From positions 1 to 64,000 of the forward strand of contig NZ_JAIGNT010000002.1 in the NCBI RefSeq assembly GCF_019711635.1: a stretch of 64,000 nucleotides of DNA, read 5' to 3'. The position numbers and the translations under genes were made by a program. Positions 51,664 to 59,543 of the stretch are shown piece by piece (position 1 is the first letter of the stretch; every line of letters starts with the position of its first letter). The notes under the pieces were generated by a model that did not search any database, was not told the DNA's origin, and worked only from the letters and a program-made list of their open reading frames with translations. This DNA is from Qipengyuania huizhouensis (lineage in GTDB: Bacteria; Pseudomonadota; Alphaproteobacteria; Sphingomonadales; Sphingomonadaceae).

Positions 51664-52068
51664 TTAGTCCCCGCAGCGCTCCTTGCAAGCCGCAGAGTGG
51701 CAGTGACGAAGGTTGAGGATGTGGCCGAGCGACACGAGGCCGACCCCGATGATCGTCAGCACTGCTTCCTTGTAGCCGTGCGGAACGGCGAGAGCGGCGC
51801 CCATAAAGGTCAGCCCGGTCATCGCAATGACGAAGGGCATGGCCATCCGGTGACGCAGCGCGCCCCACCCGATCGCGACGGCCGCGACCAGCGTTGCCAC
51901 GACCAGACCCCAACGGTGAATATCAGGCGCGAGAAAGAGTTCGCCGCCGATACCAAGCCCCGAAACCAGCACAATACTGGCAAGGCAGTGCAGCGCACAC
52001 AGACCGGACAGCCCGATGCCGATACGATCGAGCCGCTGCCGAATCGGATTGATGGCGCGTTGCAACAT
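51664..52068 (-). CDS. MerC-domain small membrane protein
   Basis: 134 aa with four hydrophobic segments. The MerC-type Cys block GLSGLCALHCLASIVLVSG lies in the first, and a C-terminal HCHSAACKERC stretch could bind metal. MerC proteins move mercury or other metal ions, and family members occur in zinc-regulated gene sets. No mer genes are nearby. The stop abuts thiSG and a candidate Zur box is just upstream of the start. Confidence 0.86.
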   Translation of the reverse strand: MLQRAINPIRQRLDRIGIGLSGLCALHCLASIVLVSGLGIGGELFLAPDIHRWGLVVATLVAAVAIGWGALRHRMAMPFVIAMTGLTFMGAALAVPHGYKEAVLTIIGVGLVSLGHILNLRHCHSAACKERCGD

Positions 52069-52082
52069 GTCATGGCAGATAT

Positions 52083-52095
52083 GTGATAGTATTAC
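52083..52095 (-). promoter_or_regulatory. Candidate Zur box upstream of merC-like gene
   Basis: GTGATAGTATTAC is a near-palindrome around a central G, and differs from the Zur core GTTATAnTATAAC at two symmetric positions. It lies 15-27 bases before the minus-strand start at 52068. The gap 52069-52207 holds nothing else clear. Confidence 0.45.
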
Positions 52096-52207
52096 CTGTT
52101 ACAAGAGCCAGTTTCTATCGGGACGTATTTCGTCATTTGCCGGGTCGCTACGTCGATTGAGGCATTTGCACTTGCGAAAACCCGTCATCGAAGCGAACAC
52201 GCCCGCC

Positions 52208-53230
52208 ATGACCGATGCTACATCGCATGCCCGCCCCAGGCTACTTGCCAACTGGCTTTTCATCGTTGCCGCCCTGGTCGTGGCCATCGTCACGGTCGGC
52301 GGCATAACCCGCCTGACCGAAAGCGGGCTTTCCATTACCGAGTGGAAACCGCTTCTGGGGGCGTTGCCGCCGCTGAGCCAGGCTGACTGGCAGGCGGAAT
52401 TCGAACTCTACCAGCGTATTCCGGAATATCAGCAGATCAACGGGCCGGCAGGCATGGATCTGGAAGCTTTCAAGTCAATCTACTGGTGGGAATGGATTCA
52501 CCGCCAGTTAGGCCGTGTCATAGGGCTCGCACTGGCAATGCCGCTGATAATCTTCGCGATCCGCCGAATGATTCCCCAAGGTTATTTCTGGCGCCTGTTT
52601 GCGCTGGTGGCGCTGGTCGGTCTGCAGGGCAGTTTCGGTTGGTGGATGGTGGCCTCAGGTCTCGAAACGCGGACGGATGTGAGTCATTTCCGCTTGGCCA
52701 TACATTTGTGTACTGCGCTGATATTGCTTGGCGGGCTTATCTGGACCGCACTGGATCTCAGGCGACTGGCTGCCGGACAGGCGAAGCCCGCCGGGCTGAC
52801 TGCGCTGGCAGCATGGACCGGAGTGATACTTTTCGCCCAGCTACTCCTGGGGGCATGGGTCGCCGGGCTGAACGCCGGACTCGCTTCGGACAGCTGGCCG
52901 TTGATGCAGGGACGCTTGATACCTGAATTCGACCTTTCTCAGGGCCTGTTCTGGGCGGCAACGCATGATCCCTTCCTTATTCACTGGATGCACAGATGGT
53001 GGGCCTGGGTCGCAGTGGCAGCACTGATAATCATGGCCCGCAAGGTCAAAGCGCTGGATCGGCGTGTCTCGATTGCAATCCAGACGGCATTCGGACTCCA
53101 GATCCTGCTTGGCATCGCAACCGTGATGACCGGCGTGGATTTCCATCTGGCCGTATTGCACCAACTCGTTGGCGCACTTCTGGTGGCGGCTTATATATGG
53201 GGAGCCCATGTGCTGGGACGAGCCCGATGA
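52208..53230 (+). CDS. ctaA: Heme A synthase (COX15/CtaA)
   Basis: 340 aa from the ATG at 52208. Converts heme O to heme A for cytochrome oxidase. Eight membrane helices are suggested; the heme-binding His occur in WWEWIHRQLGRVIGL, SHFRLAIHLCTALIL, HWMHRWWAWVAV and DFHLAVLHQLVGALLVAA. GGITRLTESGLSITEWKPL is the family start block. The long N-terminal open frame before 52208 is not coding-like. The stop overlaps the cutA start. Confidence 0.94.
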   Translation: MTDATSHARPRLLANWLFIVAALVVAIVTVGGITRLTESGLSITEWKPLLGALPPLSQADWQAEFELYQRIPEYQQINGPAGMDLEAFKSIYWWEWIHRQLGRVIGLALAMPLIIFAIRRMIPQGYFWRLFALVALVGLQGSFGWWMVASGLETRTDVSHFRLAIHLCTALILLGGLIWTALDLRRLAAGQAKPAGLTALAAWTGVILFAQLLLGAWVAGLNAGLASDSWPLMQGRLIPEFDLSQGLFWAATHDPFLIHWMHRWWAWVAVAALIIMARKVKALDRRVSIAIQTAFGLQILLGIATVMTGVDFHLAVLHQLVGALLVAAYIWGAHVLGRAR

Positions 53231-53553
53231 GCGCGCTGATCTACTGCCCCTTTCCCGACACCCAGAGCGCCCGCAAGATCGGAGAGCAGTTGCTGGATGA
53301 AGGCCTGATCGGCTGCATCAATGTCGGCGGCCCGATCCAATCGCTTTTCATATGGGGCGGCGAGAAGGGTGAAGGCGAGGAATATCCCGCACTCTTGAAG
53401 ACCGATGAAGATCTGCTGGAACTGGCAATTTCGCGTCTCGAGGAACTACATCCCTACGACGCGCCTGCTGTACTCGGCTGGCAATGTGTAGCGGGCAAGG
53501 CCGCTGAAAGTTGGCTTCGAAATCTTGGCGGCGGCGGTAATATCCGCCACTGA
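53227..53553 (+). CDS. cutA: CutA divalent cation tolerance protein
   Basis: 108 aa. A small trimer-forming ferredoxin-like fold; linked to copper tolerance in E. coli, with unclear function. The family blocks are seen: LIYCPFPDTQSARKIGEQLLDEGLIGCIN, the SLFIWGGEKGEGEEYPALLKT core and ELHPYDAPAVLG. The 4-nt overlap with ctaA suggests cotranslation, but a direct role in heme A synthesis is not known. Confidence 0.92.
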   Translation: MSALIYCPFPDTQSARKIGEQLLDEGLIGCINVGGPIQSLFIWGGEKGEGEEYPALLKTDEDLLELAISRLEELHPYDAPAVLGWQCVAGKAAESWLRNLGGGGNIRH

Positions 53554-53572
53554 TTTTGCCCTCTACGGGCTT

Positions 53573-53590
53573 GGGGTATTATTTTACCCC
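53573..53590 (+). other. Hairpin in the gap between cutA and rplM
   Basis: GGGGTA-TTATTT-TACCCC is a 6-bp stem with a 6-base loop, 20 bases after the cutA stop. No T-run follows, so it is not a clear terminator; it might be the start of an rplM leader. The rest of 53554-53731 is unassigned. Confidence 0.35.
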
Positions 53591-53731
53591 ACGTGAGACC
53601 CGCGGATTAGCTTGACGAATCACGCATTGGGCGCCATTGGGCGCGCGCTTTGCAGATCCGTTTATGCGGGTCCGCCAGACAAAACGCATCCTGCAGGGTG
53701 CGACAAACTCGAGCAAACGGACATCAAGCCC

Positions 53732-54211
53732 ATGAAGGCTCTCACGAAAGTGACCCAGTCGGCGAAGCCGGCCGAGGTCGAAAAGGAATGGCACATCATC
53801 GACGCCGAGAATCTCGTCGTCGGTCGCCTCGCCGCGATCATCGCCAACATCCTGCGCGGCAAGCACAAGCCGAGCTACACTCCGCACGTCGATTGCGGTG
53901 ATCACGTCATCGTCATCAATGCCGACAAGGTGAAATTCACCGGCAAGAAGATGACCGACAAAATCTATTACAAGCACACCGGCCATCCGGGCGGCATCAA
54001 GGAAACCACTCCGGCCAAGGTGCTGGAAGGCCGTTTCCCCGAGCGCGTCCTCGAAAAGGCCGTTCAGCGCATGATCCCGCGTGGCCCGCTTGGCCGCGCG
54101 CAGATGAGGGCGCTCCACCTCTACAACGGCACCGAGCATCCGCATGACGGGCAAAAGCCCAAGACGCTCGACGTTGCTTCGATGAACCGCAAGAACAAGG
54201 CTGTTGCATAA
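53732..54211 (+). CDS. rplM: 50S ribosomal protein L13
   Basis: 159 aa from the ATG at 53732. The family blocks [44 protein letters not shown] and [13 protein letters not shown] ([19 protein letters not shown]) are present. It binds early to 23S rRNA. The stop TAA overlaps the rpsI ATG by one base (TAATG), the usual L13-S9 operon. Confidence 0.97.
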   Translation: MKALTKVTQSAKPAEVEKEWHIIDAENLVVGRLAAIIANILRGKHKPSYTPHVDCGDHVIVINADKVKFTGKKMTDKIYYKHTGHPGGIKETTPAKVLEGRFPERVLEKAVQRMIPRGPLGRAQMRALHLYNGTEHPHDGQKPKTLDVASMNRKNKAVA

Positions 54212-54735
54212 TGGCTGACGAAAACAAGAACGACACCGTCTCGGATCTCGCCGATCTGAAGGATATCGCTTCCGACGCGCCGCAGGGCGATTCGGCTGAC
54301 ATCGCCGCCAAAGCCGACGTTCCCCTGCGCGAGCAGGAACTCGACGCACAGGGCCGCGCCTACGCCACCGGTCGCCGCAAGGACGCGACTGCCCGCGTAT
54401 GGCTTGTCCCGGGCAGCGGCAAGATCACCGTCAACGGCAAGGACCAGGAAGTCTACTTCGCACGTCCGACCCTGCGCCTCGTGATCGACCAGCCCTTCGC
54501 CATTACGGACCGTCAGGGCCAGTACGACGTGGTCGCCACCGTAAAGGGCGGCGGTCTCTCGGGCCAGGCAGGTGCGGTCAAGCACGGCATTTCGCAGGCT
54601 CTCACGAAATACGAACCGGCGCTTCGTTCGACGGTCAAGGCTGCCGGGTTCCTGACCCGCGACAGCCGCGTGGTCGAGCGTAAGAAGTACGGCCGTGCGA
54701 AGGCACGCCGCAGCTTCCAGTTCTCGAAGCGTTAA
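54211..54735 (+). CDS. rpsI: 30S ribosomal protein S9
   Basis: 174 aa, with an acidic N-terminal extension of about 45 residues before the conserved S9 domain, longer than the roughly 130 aa of E. coli. [28 protein letters not shown] opens the domain; the C-terminus ends in [17 protein letters not shown], whose last Lys-Arg reaches the P-site tRNA. A strong terminator follows. Confidence 0.97.
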   Translation: MADENKNDTVSDLADLKDIASDAPQGDSADIAAKADVPLREQELDAQGRAYATGRRKDATARVWLVPGSGKITVNGKDQEVYFARPTLRLVIDQPFAITDRQGQYDVVATVKGGGLSGQAGAVKHGISQALTKYEPALRSTVKAAGFLTRDSRVVERKKYGRAKARRSFQFSKR

Positions 54736-54767
54736 TTCGCCTCGATACAGATCGCAGGATCAGCAAG

Positions 54768-54798
54768 AAGGGCGGTTCCGCAAGGTGCCGCCCTTTTT
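54768..54798 (+). terminator. Rho-independent terminator after rpsI
   Basis: An AAGGGCGG/CCGCCCTT stem with a 15-base loop followed by T residues. It ends the rplM-rpsI operon. Confidence 0.85.
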
Positions 54799-54918
54799 CG
54801 TGTCCGGAAATCCGCCCTCCCGGGACTCGCTGCAAGCGTAGACAAGAGTCCCATCGCTTCCGCCAATATGCGCCGGAATTGTCGCAGCTAATGGTTGGGG
54901 TAGCGCAATTGCCCCCGG

Positions 54919-55779
54919 TTAATGCACGGGTGGATCAACCCGTGGCACCTGTCGGACCGGAGCGACGGGGTCGGCCGGTCCACGCGGAGGCATCGCATCC
55001 TCGGGTACGTCGTCTATCTGCATCGCACGAGTGTCGATGTCTTCGAGATTACGGACGCGAACAGTCAGCGTCTCTCCGTCCCAATCGATTTCGTTGAAGC
55101 TGGGCGGAGTGGAGCGGGTCCGCTTCGACAGCGTGCCAGCGCCGATCATGCGGACCGGACCATCAGTGGTGCTTTCCAGTATATCGAATGCATCGTGAAC
55201 ATGGCCGGACAGCACCGCAGCGACAGGGCGTTTCGCGAGGGCGCGGAGGGCCTTGTCACCGTTCTTCGTCAAGGCCGTTCCCTCCGTCCCGACTTCGCGC
55301 AGGGGATGGTGGACGGCCACCAATGCTTGCGTACCATCGGGCAGTGAATCGATGGCAGCAAGACATTTCTCGAGGGCCGCATCGGTCACCCAACCCTTGG
55401 ACCAATTCAACCGCGGCTGGGCACGGACGGCTGTCTTGAGGGGCACAACCGCGAGGCTGCCGAGATCCAGTTCCTTTTCGACTTTCTCCGCCATTCCGCG
55501 GAACCGCTTGTAAGGCGAAAAAAAGCGCTCGATCGGATTGAAATAGGGCATATCGTGATTGCCCACTTCCACGGTGACAGGCGCGGTCAGCGAATTGATC
55601 CAGTGCGTTGCCGCTTTGAATTCGCGATGACGCGCACGCATGGTGAGGTCGCCCGTGATCGCGACTGCGTCCGGACGCTTTTCTTCGATTTCCTGTTTTA
55701 CCCAATCGAGCGCACGATTGTTCTCGAGACCGAAATGGATATCGGAAAGGTGAAAAATGCGCCGCGCTTCAGAAGCCAT
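54919..55779 (-). CDS. Metallophosphoesterase
   Basis: 286 aa. Calcineurin-like: HLSDIHFGLENN, AITGDLTMRARHREF, VEVGNHDMPYFN and the late VHHPL and SGHVHDAFDI supply the di-metal site D-H, D, N-H-D, H, H-x-H. Substrate unknown; cAMP-type phosphodiesterases share this motif set. A Pro-rich tail ends it. Its start overlaps the stop of the diacylglycerol kinase-like gene by 11 bases. Confidence 0.9.
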   Translation of the reverse strand: MASEARRIFHLSDIHFGLENNRALDWVKQEIEEKRPDAVAITGDLTMRARHREFKAATHWINSLTAPVTVEVGNHDMPYFNPIERFFSPYKRFRGMAEKVEKELDLGSLAVVPLKTAVRAQPRLNWSKGWVTDAALEKCLAAIDSLPDGTQALVAVHHPLREVGTEGTALTKNGDKALRALAKRPVAAVLSGHVHDAFDILESTTDGPVRMIGAGTLSKRTRSTPPSFNEIDWDGETLTVRVRNLEDIDTRAMQIDDVPEDAMPPRGPADPVAPVRQVPRVDPPVH

Positions 55780-56626
55780 GATGCGTCGCTAGCAGATCGA
55801 CCTCGCAAGGGGCCACCGTGAACTTTGCCTTGGCGGGCAAGGTCGCCGGTTCACCGTCGATAAGTATCTGGAACGGGGATCCGTCGCAGGTTTCCAGGGT
55901 GATTTCATCCACCAGACCCAGCCGCGTATGAGGACCTTCCCGAAAGCTTCTGCGAAGCAGTGCAAAGCTTTGCTGCAGCAACTCGCCGGCTCCTTCCGCG
56001 TGAAATGCGTCGAGCTGGAGTCCACGGTGGCTGGGGGTGAACTCGATCAGGGGATAACCATCTTCGCGGCCGAGCGAAGGATCGCAGCAACGCACCATCG
56101 ATCCCCCGATCGTTTCCGACCAGGCCTCGCTCGTTCCTTCGGCCATCGCCGGCAGATCGAAATCGCGCATGGCTTCGCGAACACTGACCCACGAGGTGCC
56201 CGGGCCGGCCAGCAAACCTGCCAGCGCGTCGCCAGCTTCGCAGCGAGCCACGAGCGGACGGACCGCACGCGAGGCACCCTTCGCCAAACGCTCGACAATC
56301 GTTTCGAGATCCGCATCCGGGCCGTGCAAACGCTTGCAAAGGAGATTCATCGTGCCACCCGGAAGAACGATGACTTCGCCAGCCCAACCGCCGAGATTCG
56401 TGATTGCCGCATTCAGTGAACCGTCCCCGGTGAAGATTGCCAACCGCCCGATCCCAGCGGCATCCAGATCATCGGCGCCCGGCAGTTCGTCATCGGGGAA
56501 GCGTATTTTCCGGTCGATCTCGAAGCCGTGCTGAAGGCAATGCCTCTCCAATGCTTCGATCGCCTCGTCACTATTGCTGCCGGATCGCGCATTCACGAGC
56601 AGCCAGATCGTTTGGTCGTTTAGCAT
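55769..56626 (-). CDS. Diacylglycerol kinase-like lipid kinase
   Basis: 285 aa from the ATG at 56626. DAGK-catalytic fold: WLLVNARSGSNSDEAIEAL at the start, then FTGDGSLNAAITNLGGWAGEVIVLPGGTMNLLCKRL, with GDGSLN in place of the usual GGDGTxN and GGTMN for the GT-N loop. These enzymes phosphorylate diacylglycerol or sphingoid bases. Changing Gly to Thr-Gly in the loop should be checked for activity. It is likely translated with the phosphoesterase gene. Confidence 0.85.
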   Translation of the reverse strand: MLNDQTIWLLVNARSGSNSDEAIEALERHCLQHGFEIDRKIRFPDDELPGADDLDAAGIGRLAIFTGDGSLNAAITNLGGWAGEVIVLPGGTMNLLCKRLHGPDADLETIVERLAKGASRAVRPLVARCEAGDALAGLLAGPGTSWVSVREAMRDFDLPAMAEGTSEAWSETIGGSMVRCCDPSLGREDGYPLIEFTPSHRGLQLDAFHAEGAGELLQQSFALLRRSFREGPHTRLGLVDEITLETCDGSPFQILIDGEPATLPAKAKFTVAPCEVDLLATHHGF

Positions 56627-56665
56627 GCTGCAGAAGCGCGCGCTCCCGCACGAGGTTCCCAAGGG

Positions 56666-56968
56666 TCAGACCCTTCCGGAAAGGATCAGCCAGCCAGTGC
56701 CGAAATTGAGCAGGCTGTAGATGCCGTAGGCGATCGCCATTCCCGGCCATCCGTTGCCAGTCAGAAGCATCGCCGCGAGCAGTATCACGAATTCGAACCA
56801 CAGCGAAAAGCGACCTCCTCCAGACCTATAGAAGCCAGGCAGGGCGTCGAGCATGGGATGGCGGCTTTCCAGAACCGCCTTGTGAACGGCGAAATTGCCG
56901 ATCCCCAAGAGAAACAAGGCGAAGAGCAGCATGCAGAATACATAGGGATGCCGTTCGCCGATTGCCAA
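56666..56968 (-). CDS. Small membrane protein, unknown
   Basis: 100 aa. Three hydrophobic segments (about residues 10-28, 55-72 and 76-96) with short charged loops. No family recognised. It ends 39 bases before the kinase start on the same strand, possibly as an operon leader. A second Met at residue 13 could be the start. The 165 bases upstream (56969-57133) separate it from the urcA-type gene. Confidence 0.7.
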   Translation of the reverse strand: MAIGERHPYVFCMLLFALFLLGIGNFAVHKAVLESRHPMLDALPGFYRSGGGRFSLWFEFVILLAAMLLTGNGWPGMAIAYGIYSLLNFGTGWLILSGRV

Positions 56969-57133
56969 TCGCGCTTGGTCGAGCCGAACCGGTCTCGGTC
57001 CAGAAACTCACGACACCGGTCGACCGGGCAGTGCAATTACTGTTGTAACCGTTCAATACACAAACGCGGCGGACCTCGACAGTCCAGTCCCCCAAACCCC
57101 GAAGGGGTCCGCCGCAAACGAGGAGAAATTGCC

Positions 57134-57424
57134 ATGAAAACGCTAATTGCAGCAATTGCTGCCGCCGGCATCGTCCTGCCCGCGAGCGCCCAGGAAGTTC
57201 ACTTCGAAGTGACCTACCGCGATCTCGATCTTGCCAGCGCGAAGGGCCAAAAGGAACTCGATCGGAGGATCGACAGGGCCGCGAGAAAAGCCTGCGGTTT
57301 CGACACATTGACGACCGGAACACGGATCCGGTCGGGCGATAAGCAAGAATGCTACGTCGAAATGAAGACGAAGGCCAAGCAGCAGTTCGCCACTCTCATT
57401 GAACAGGAAGGCAAGGGCGGCTGA
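57134..57424 (+). CDS. UrcA family protein
   Basis: 96 aa from the ATG at 57134, with AGGAG upstream. Signal peptide about 19 residues (KTLIAAIAAAGIVLPASAQ), then the short UrcA pattern VTYRDLDLASAKGQKELDRRIDRAARKACG with one Cys and a second Cys downstream that may form a disulfide. Mostly in sphingomonads and caulobacters; function unknown. A strong hairpin follows. Confidence 0.87.
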   Translation: MKTLIAAIAAAGIVLPASAQEVHFEVTYRDLDLASAKGQKELDRRIDRAARKACGFDTLTTGTRIRSGDKQECYVEMKTKAKQQFATLIEQEGKGG

Positions 57425-57446
57425 CACCCGAGTCAGCCGTACCTGG

Positions 57447-57490
57447 CACCCCGACCGGATTGCAGTCCCCCGGTCGGGGTGTCTCTTGGC
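57447..57490 (+). terminator. Hairpin terminator after urcA-type gene
   Basis: A 12-bp perfect stem (57447-57458 with 57470-57481) and then TCTCTTGG. The T-run is weak, but stem strength and position between convergent genes suggest a terminator for both strands. Confidence 0.6.
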
Positions 57491-57499
57491 TTTTGGAGT

Positions 57500-58240
57500 C
57501 TAGCGGCCTGCCATTGCCTTGACCTTGGGCAGATAGGTCCGCCCGATCCGCAGCGCCTCTCCACCTTCCATCTCGGCAGACCAGACACCCAGACCATCGT
57601 GGCGAAGGCCCTTGATCCGATCCTTACGCAAGATCGTCGAACGGTGGATCCGGATGAACTTTTCCGGATCGAGCCGTTTCTCCAACCCCGCGATTGTCTG
57701 GAGTAGAAGATAACTCCGATCCTCGACATGCAGGCGGACGTAGTCGCGTTCCGCATCGATCCGCGACACTTCTTCGGTGTCGATCCGGATCAGCTCGCTA
57801 CGATGGGGTATCCAGAGCTCTTCCAGCCATTTGCCGTCCTTCGCACTCCCTTCGCCGCGTCGCGCAATCGCGCGCTGTATGGCGCGCTCCAGCCGCTCGG
57901 GCTTCACGGGTTTGAGAACATAATCGACGGCATCGAGATCGAAGGCCTCGACTGCGTAATTGTCGTGGGCTGTGACGAAGACGACGGCGGGACGCGGCTC
58001 GTCTGCTTCCGCCAAGGCCCTTGCAACCGAAAGTCCGTCGACTTCCGGCATCGTCATATCCAGCAGGATGAGATCGGGCTGAAGCGCCTCCACGAGTCGC
58101 AATGCCTGCGCCCCATCGCTAGCCGTGCCGACCACGTTCAGGTCATCCATCTTGGCACAGATCACCTGCATACGCTCTACTGCGAGCGGCTCGTCGTCGA
58201 CAATCAGCGTACGCAGTGTGTCGCCTGCTTCCTCAGCCAT
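57500..58240 (-). CDS. LytTR-family response regulator (second pair)
   Basis: 246 aa. Receiver with Asp15/Asp16 in LIVDDEPLA, phosphoacceptor Asp61 in LILLDMTMPEVDG and the Lys in YVLKPVKPE; then a LytTR domain with ESAVRIDTEEV-like beta strands, FIRIHRSTILRKDRIKGL and RTYLPKVKAM. It overlaps the kinase stop by 8 bases. Its sequence is clearly different from the regulator at 23199, so the two pairs are paralogous systems. Confidence 0.92.
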   Translation of the reverse strand: MAEEAGDTLRTLIVDDEPLAVERMQVICAKMDDLNVVGTASDGAQALRLVEALQPDLILLDMTMPEVDGLSVARALAEADEPRPAVVFVTAHDNYAVEAFDLDAVDYVLKPVKPERLERAIQRAIARRGEGSAKDGKWLEELWIPHRSELIRIDTEEVSRIDAERDYVRLHVEDRSYLLLQTIAGLEKRLDPEKFIRIHRSTILRKDRIKGLRHDGLGVWSAEMEGGEALRIGRTYLPKVKAMAGR

Positions 58241-59510
58241 GTTTCACCATCGGTAGCCTGAGTTCGGTTTCGTATCCGTCAATTGTCTGGCCCGAAGAAA
58301 TCGTCGCTTCGCGCCCGAACCGAGCTTCGAGCCGATCGCGAACGTTGGCAAGGCCAATTCCGAAACCGCCCGAATGCCCGCTTGGCAGACCGGGCCCATC
58401 ATCGCTTACGCGGAGAACCAGCCGACCATATTCTTCGCGTGCGACGATACAGATCGTCACGGGGCGGTTGCTGGCCGAAACACCGTATTTGACCGAGTTT
58501 TCGACCAGCGGCTGCAGGATCATGCCCGGAACCTTCAGCTGACTCAGCTCGGGCGGAAGATCGACGCGGGTTCTGAGCCGCTCGGGAAACCGGACGGCTT
58601 CAATCTCGAGATAGTGTTCCTGCAGGTCGATTTCGTCTTCCAGGCTCACGTCACCAGTGGAATCGTCGGCCAGCGAATGCCGGTAGAAACGCGAGATCGA
58701 CTGGATCATCTGTTCTGCCCGGTCTTCTTTGCCCGTAAGCACGAGAGCGGAGAGCGAATTGAGGGTATTGAACAGGAAGTGCGGGTTCACCTGGTAGCGC
58801 AGGCTTCTTAGTTCCGCTGCCTTTGCCGCGCTCCGAAATCTCTCGCCGCGACGTTCAGCAGCTCTGGCCCGCGCACCTGCCACCATTGCCAGATAGAGAG
58901 CGGCCCAAGCCAGAAGGAGAAAATAGCGGCTCAGAGCCAGATCGGTCAGCCTTCGCCAATAGTCTGCCGGAGTAGGTGCGGGCTCGATGACGATGGACCT
59001 GGGACCCGCCGATGCATCGCTTCCCGGCAATTCAGCGCCTGTCATCTGGCCGGGAATATCAAGCAGCAGGTTACCCGACTCATCGCGGCGGATGTTGAGG
59101 CCGCGCTCTTCGCCGATCTTTTTGCGCACCTGGTCTTCGATCGGCGCAAAGATCATCGTATTGATTTGGGCAATGGCAAGGGATGCGGGCAGGGCCGCAA
59201 CGATGGCTACGGCCACCTTTACGGAAAGACTTCGATCGTCGAAGAAGCGCAGGAATTGCCAGAGGAGTACGGTTACTCCCCCGCCGGCAAGGGACACGAT
59301 AACGCGGCGCCAGAGAAGTTCGTCCTGCAGTTCCAGTCCGACTACGGCACCCCGCGCGGTGATCAGCAGGAAATAAGCCACCCACAATCCGAAGATTGAG
59401 AAAAGCACGACCTTCGCCGCTACGCGCGGCGATTCCGGATTAATCTGGGGTTCACTGTCCAAAACAGGTAGCTTCTGCTCCCAGCCGAGACAAATGGCCA
59501 GCGCCGCCAT
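58233..59510 (-). CDS. LytS-type histidine kinase (second pair)
   Basis: 425 aa. Four membrane segments; between the third and fourth there is a periplasmic domain of about 80 residues (residues about 125-185), larger than in the first kinase. Phosphoacceptor His in RYQVNPHFLFNTLNSLS, N box LQPLVENSVKYG, G boxes VSDDGPGL and GIGLANVRDRL. Operon with the LytTR regulator. Its promoter lies in the short gap to the fumarase gene or inside that gene. Confidence 0.92.
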   Translation of the reverse strand: MAALAICLGWEQKLPVLDSEPQINPESPRVAAKVVLFSIFGLWVAYFLLITARGAVVGLELQDELLWRRVIVSLAGGGVTVLLWQFLRFFDDRSLSVKVAVAIVAALPASLAIAQINTMIFAPIEDQVRKKIGEERGLNIRRDESGNLLLDIPGQMTGAELPGSDASAGPRSIVIEPAPTPADYWRRLTDLALSRYFLLLAWAALYLAMVAGARARAAERRGERFRSAAKAAELRSLRYQVNPHFLFNTLNSLSALVLTGKEDRAEQMIQSISRFYRHSLADDSTGDVSLEDEIDLQEHYLEIEAVRFPERLRTRVDLPPELSQLKVPGMILQPLVENSVKYGVSASNRPVTICIVAREEYGRLVLRVSDDGPGLPSGHSGGFGIGLANVRDRLEARFGREATISSGQTIDGYETELRLPMVKHG

Positions 59511-59543
59511 CGACCGCGCTAGGACGTTGGTCGAGCCGAAATG

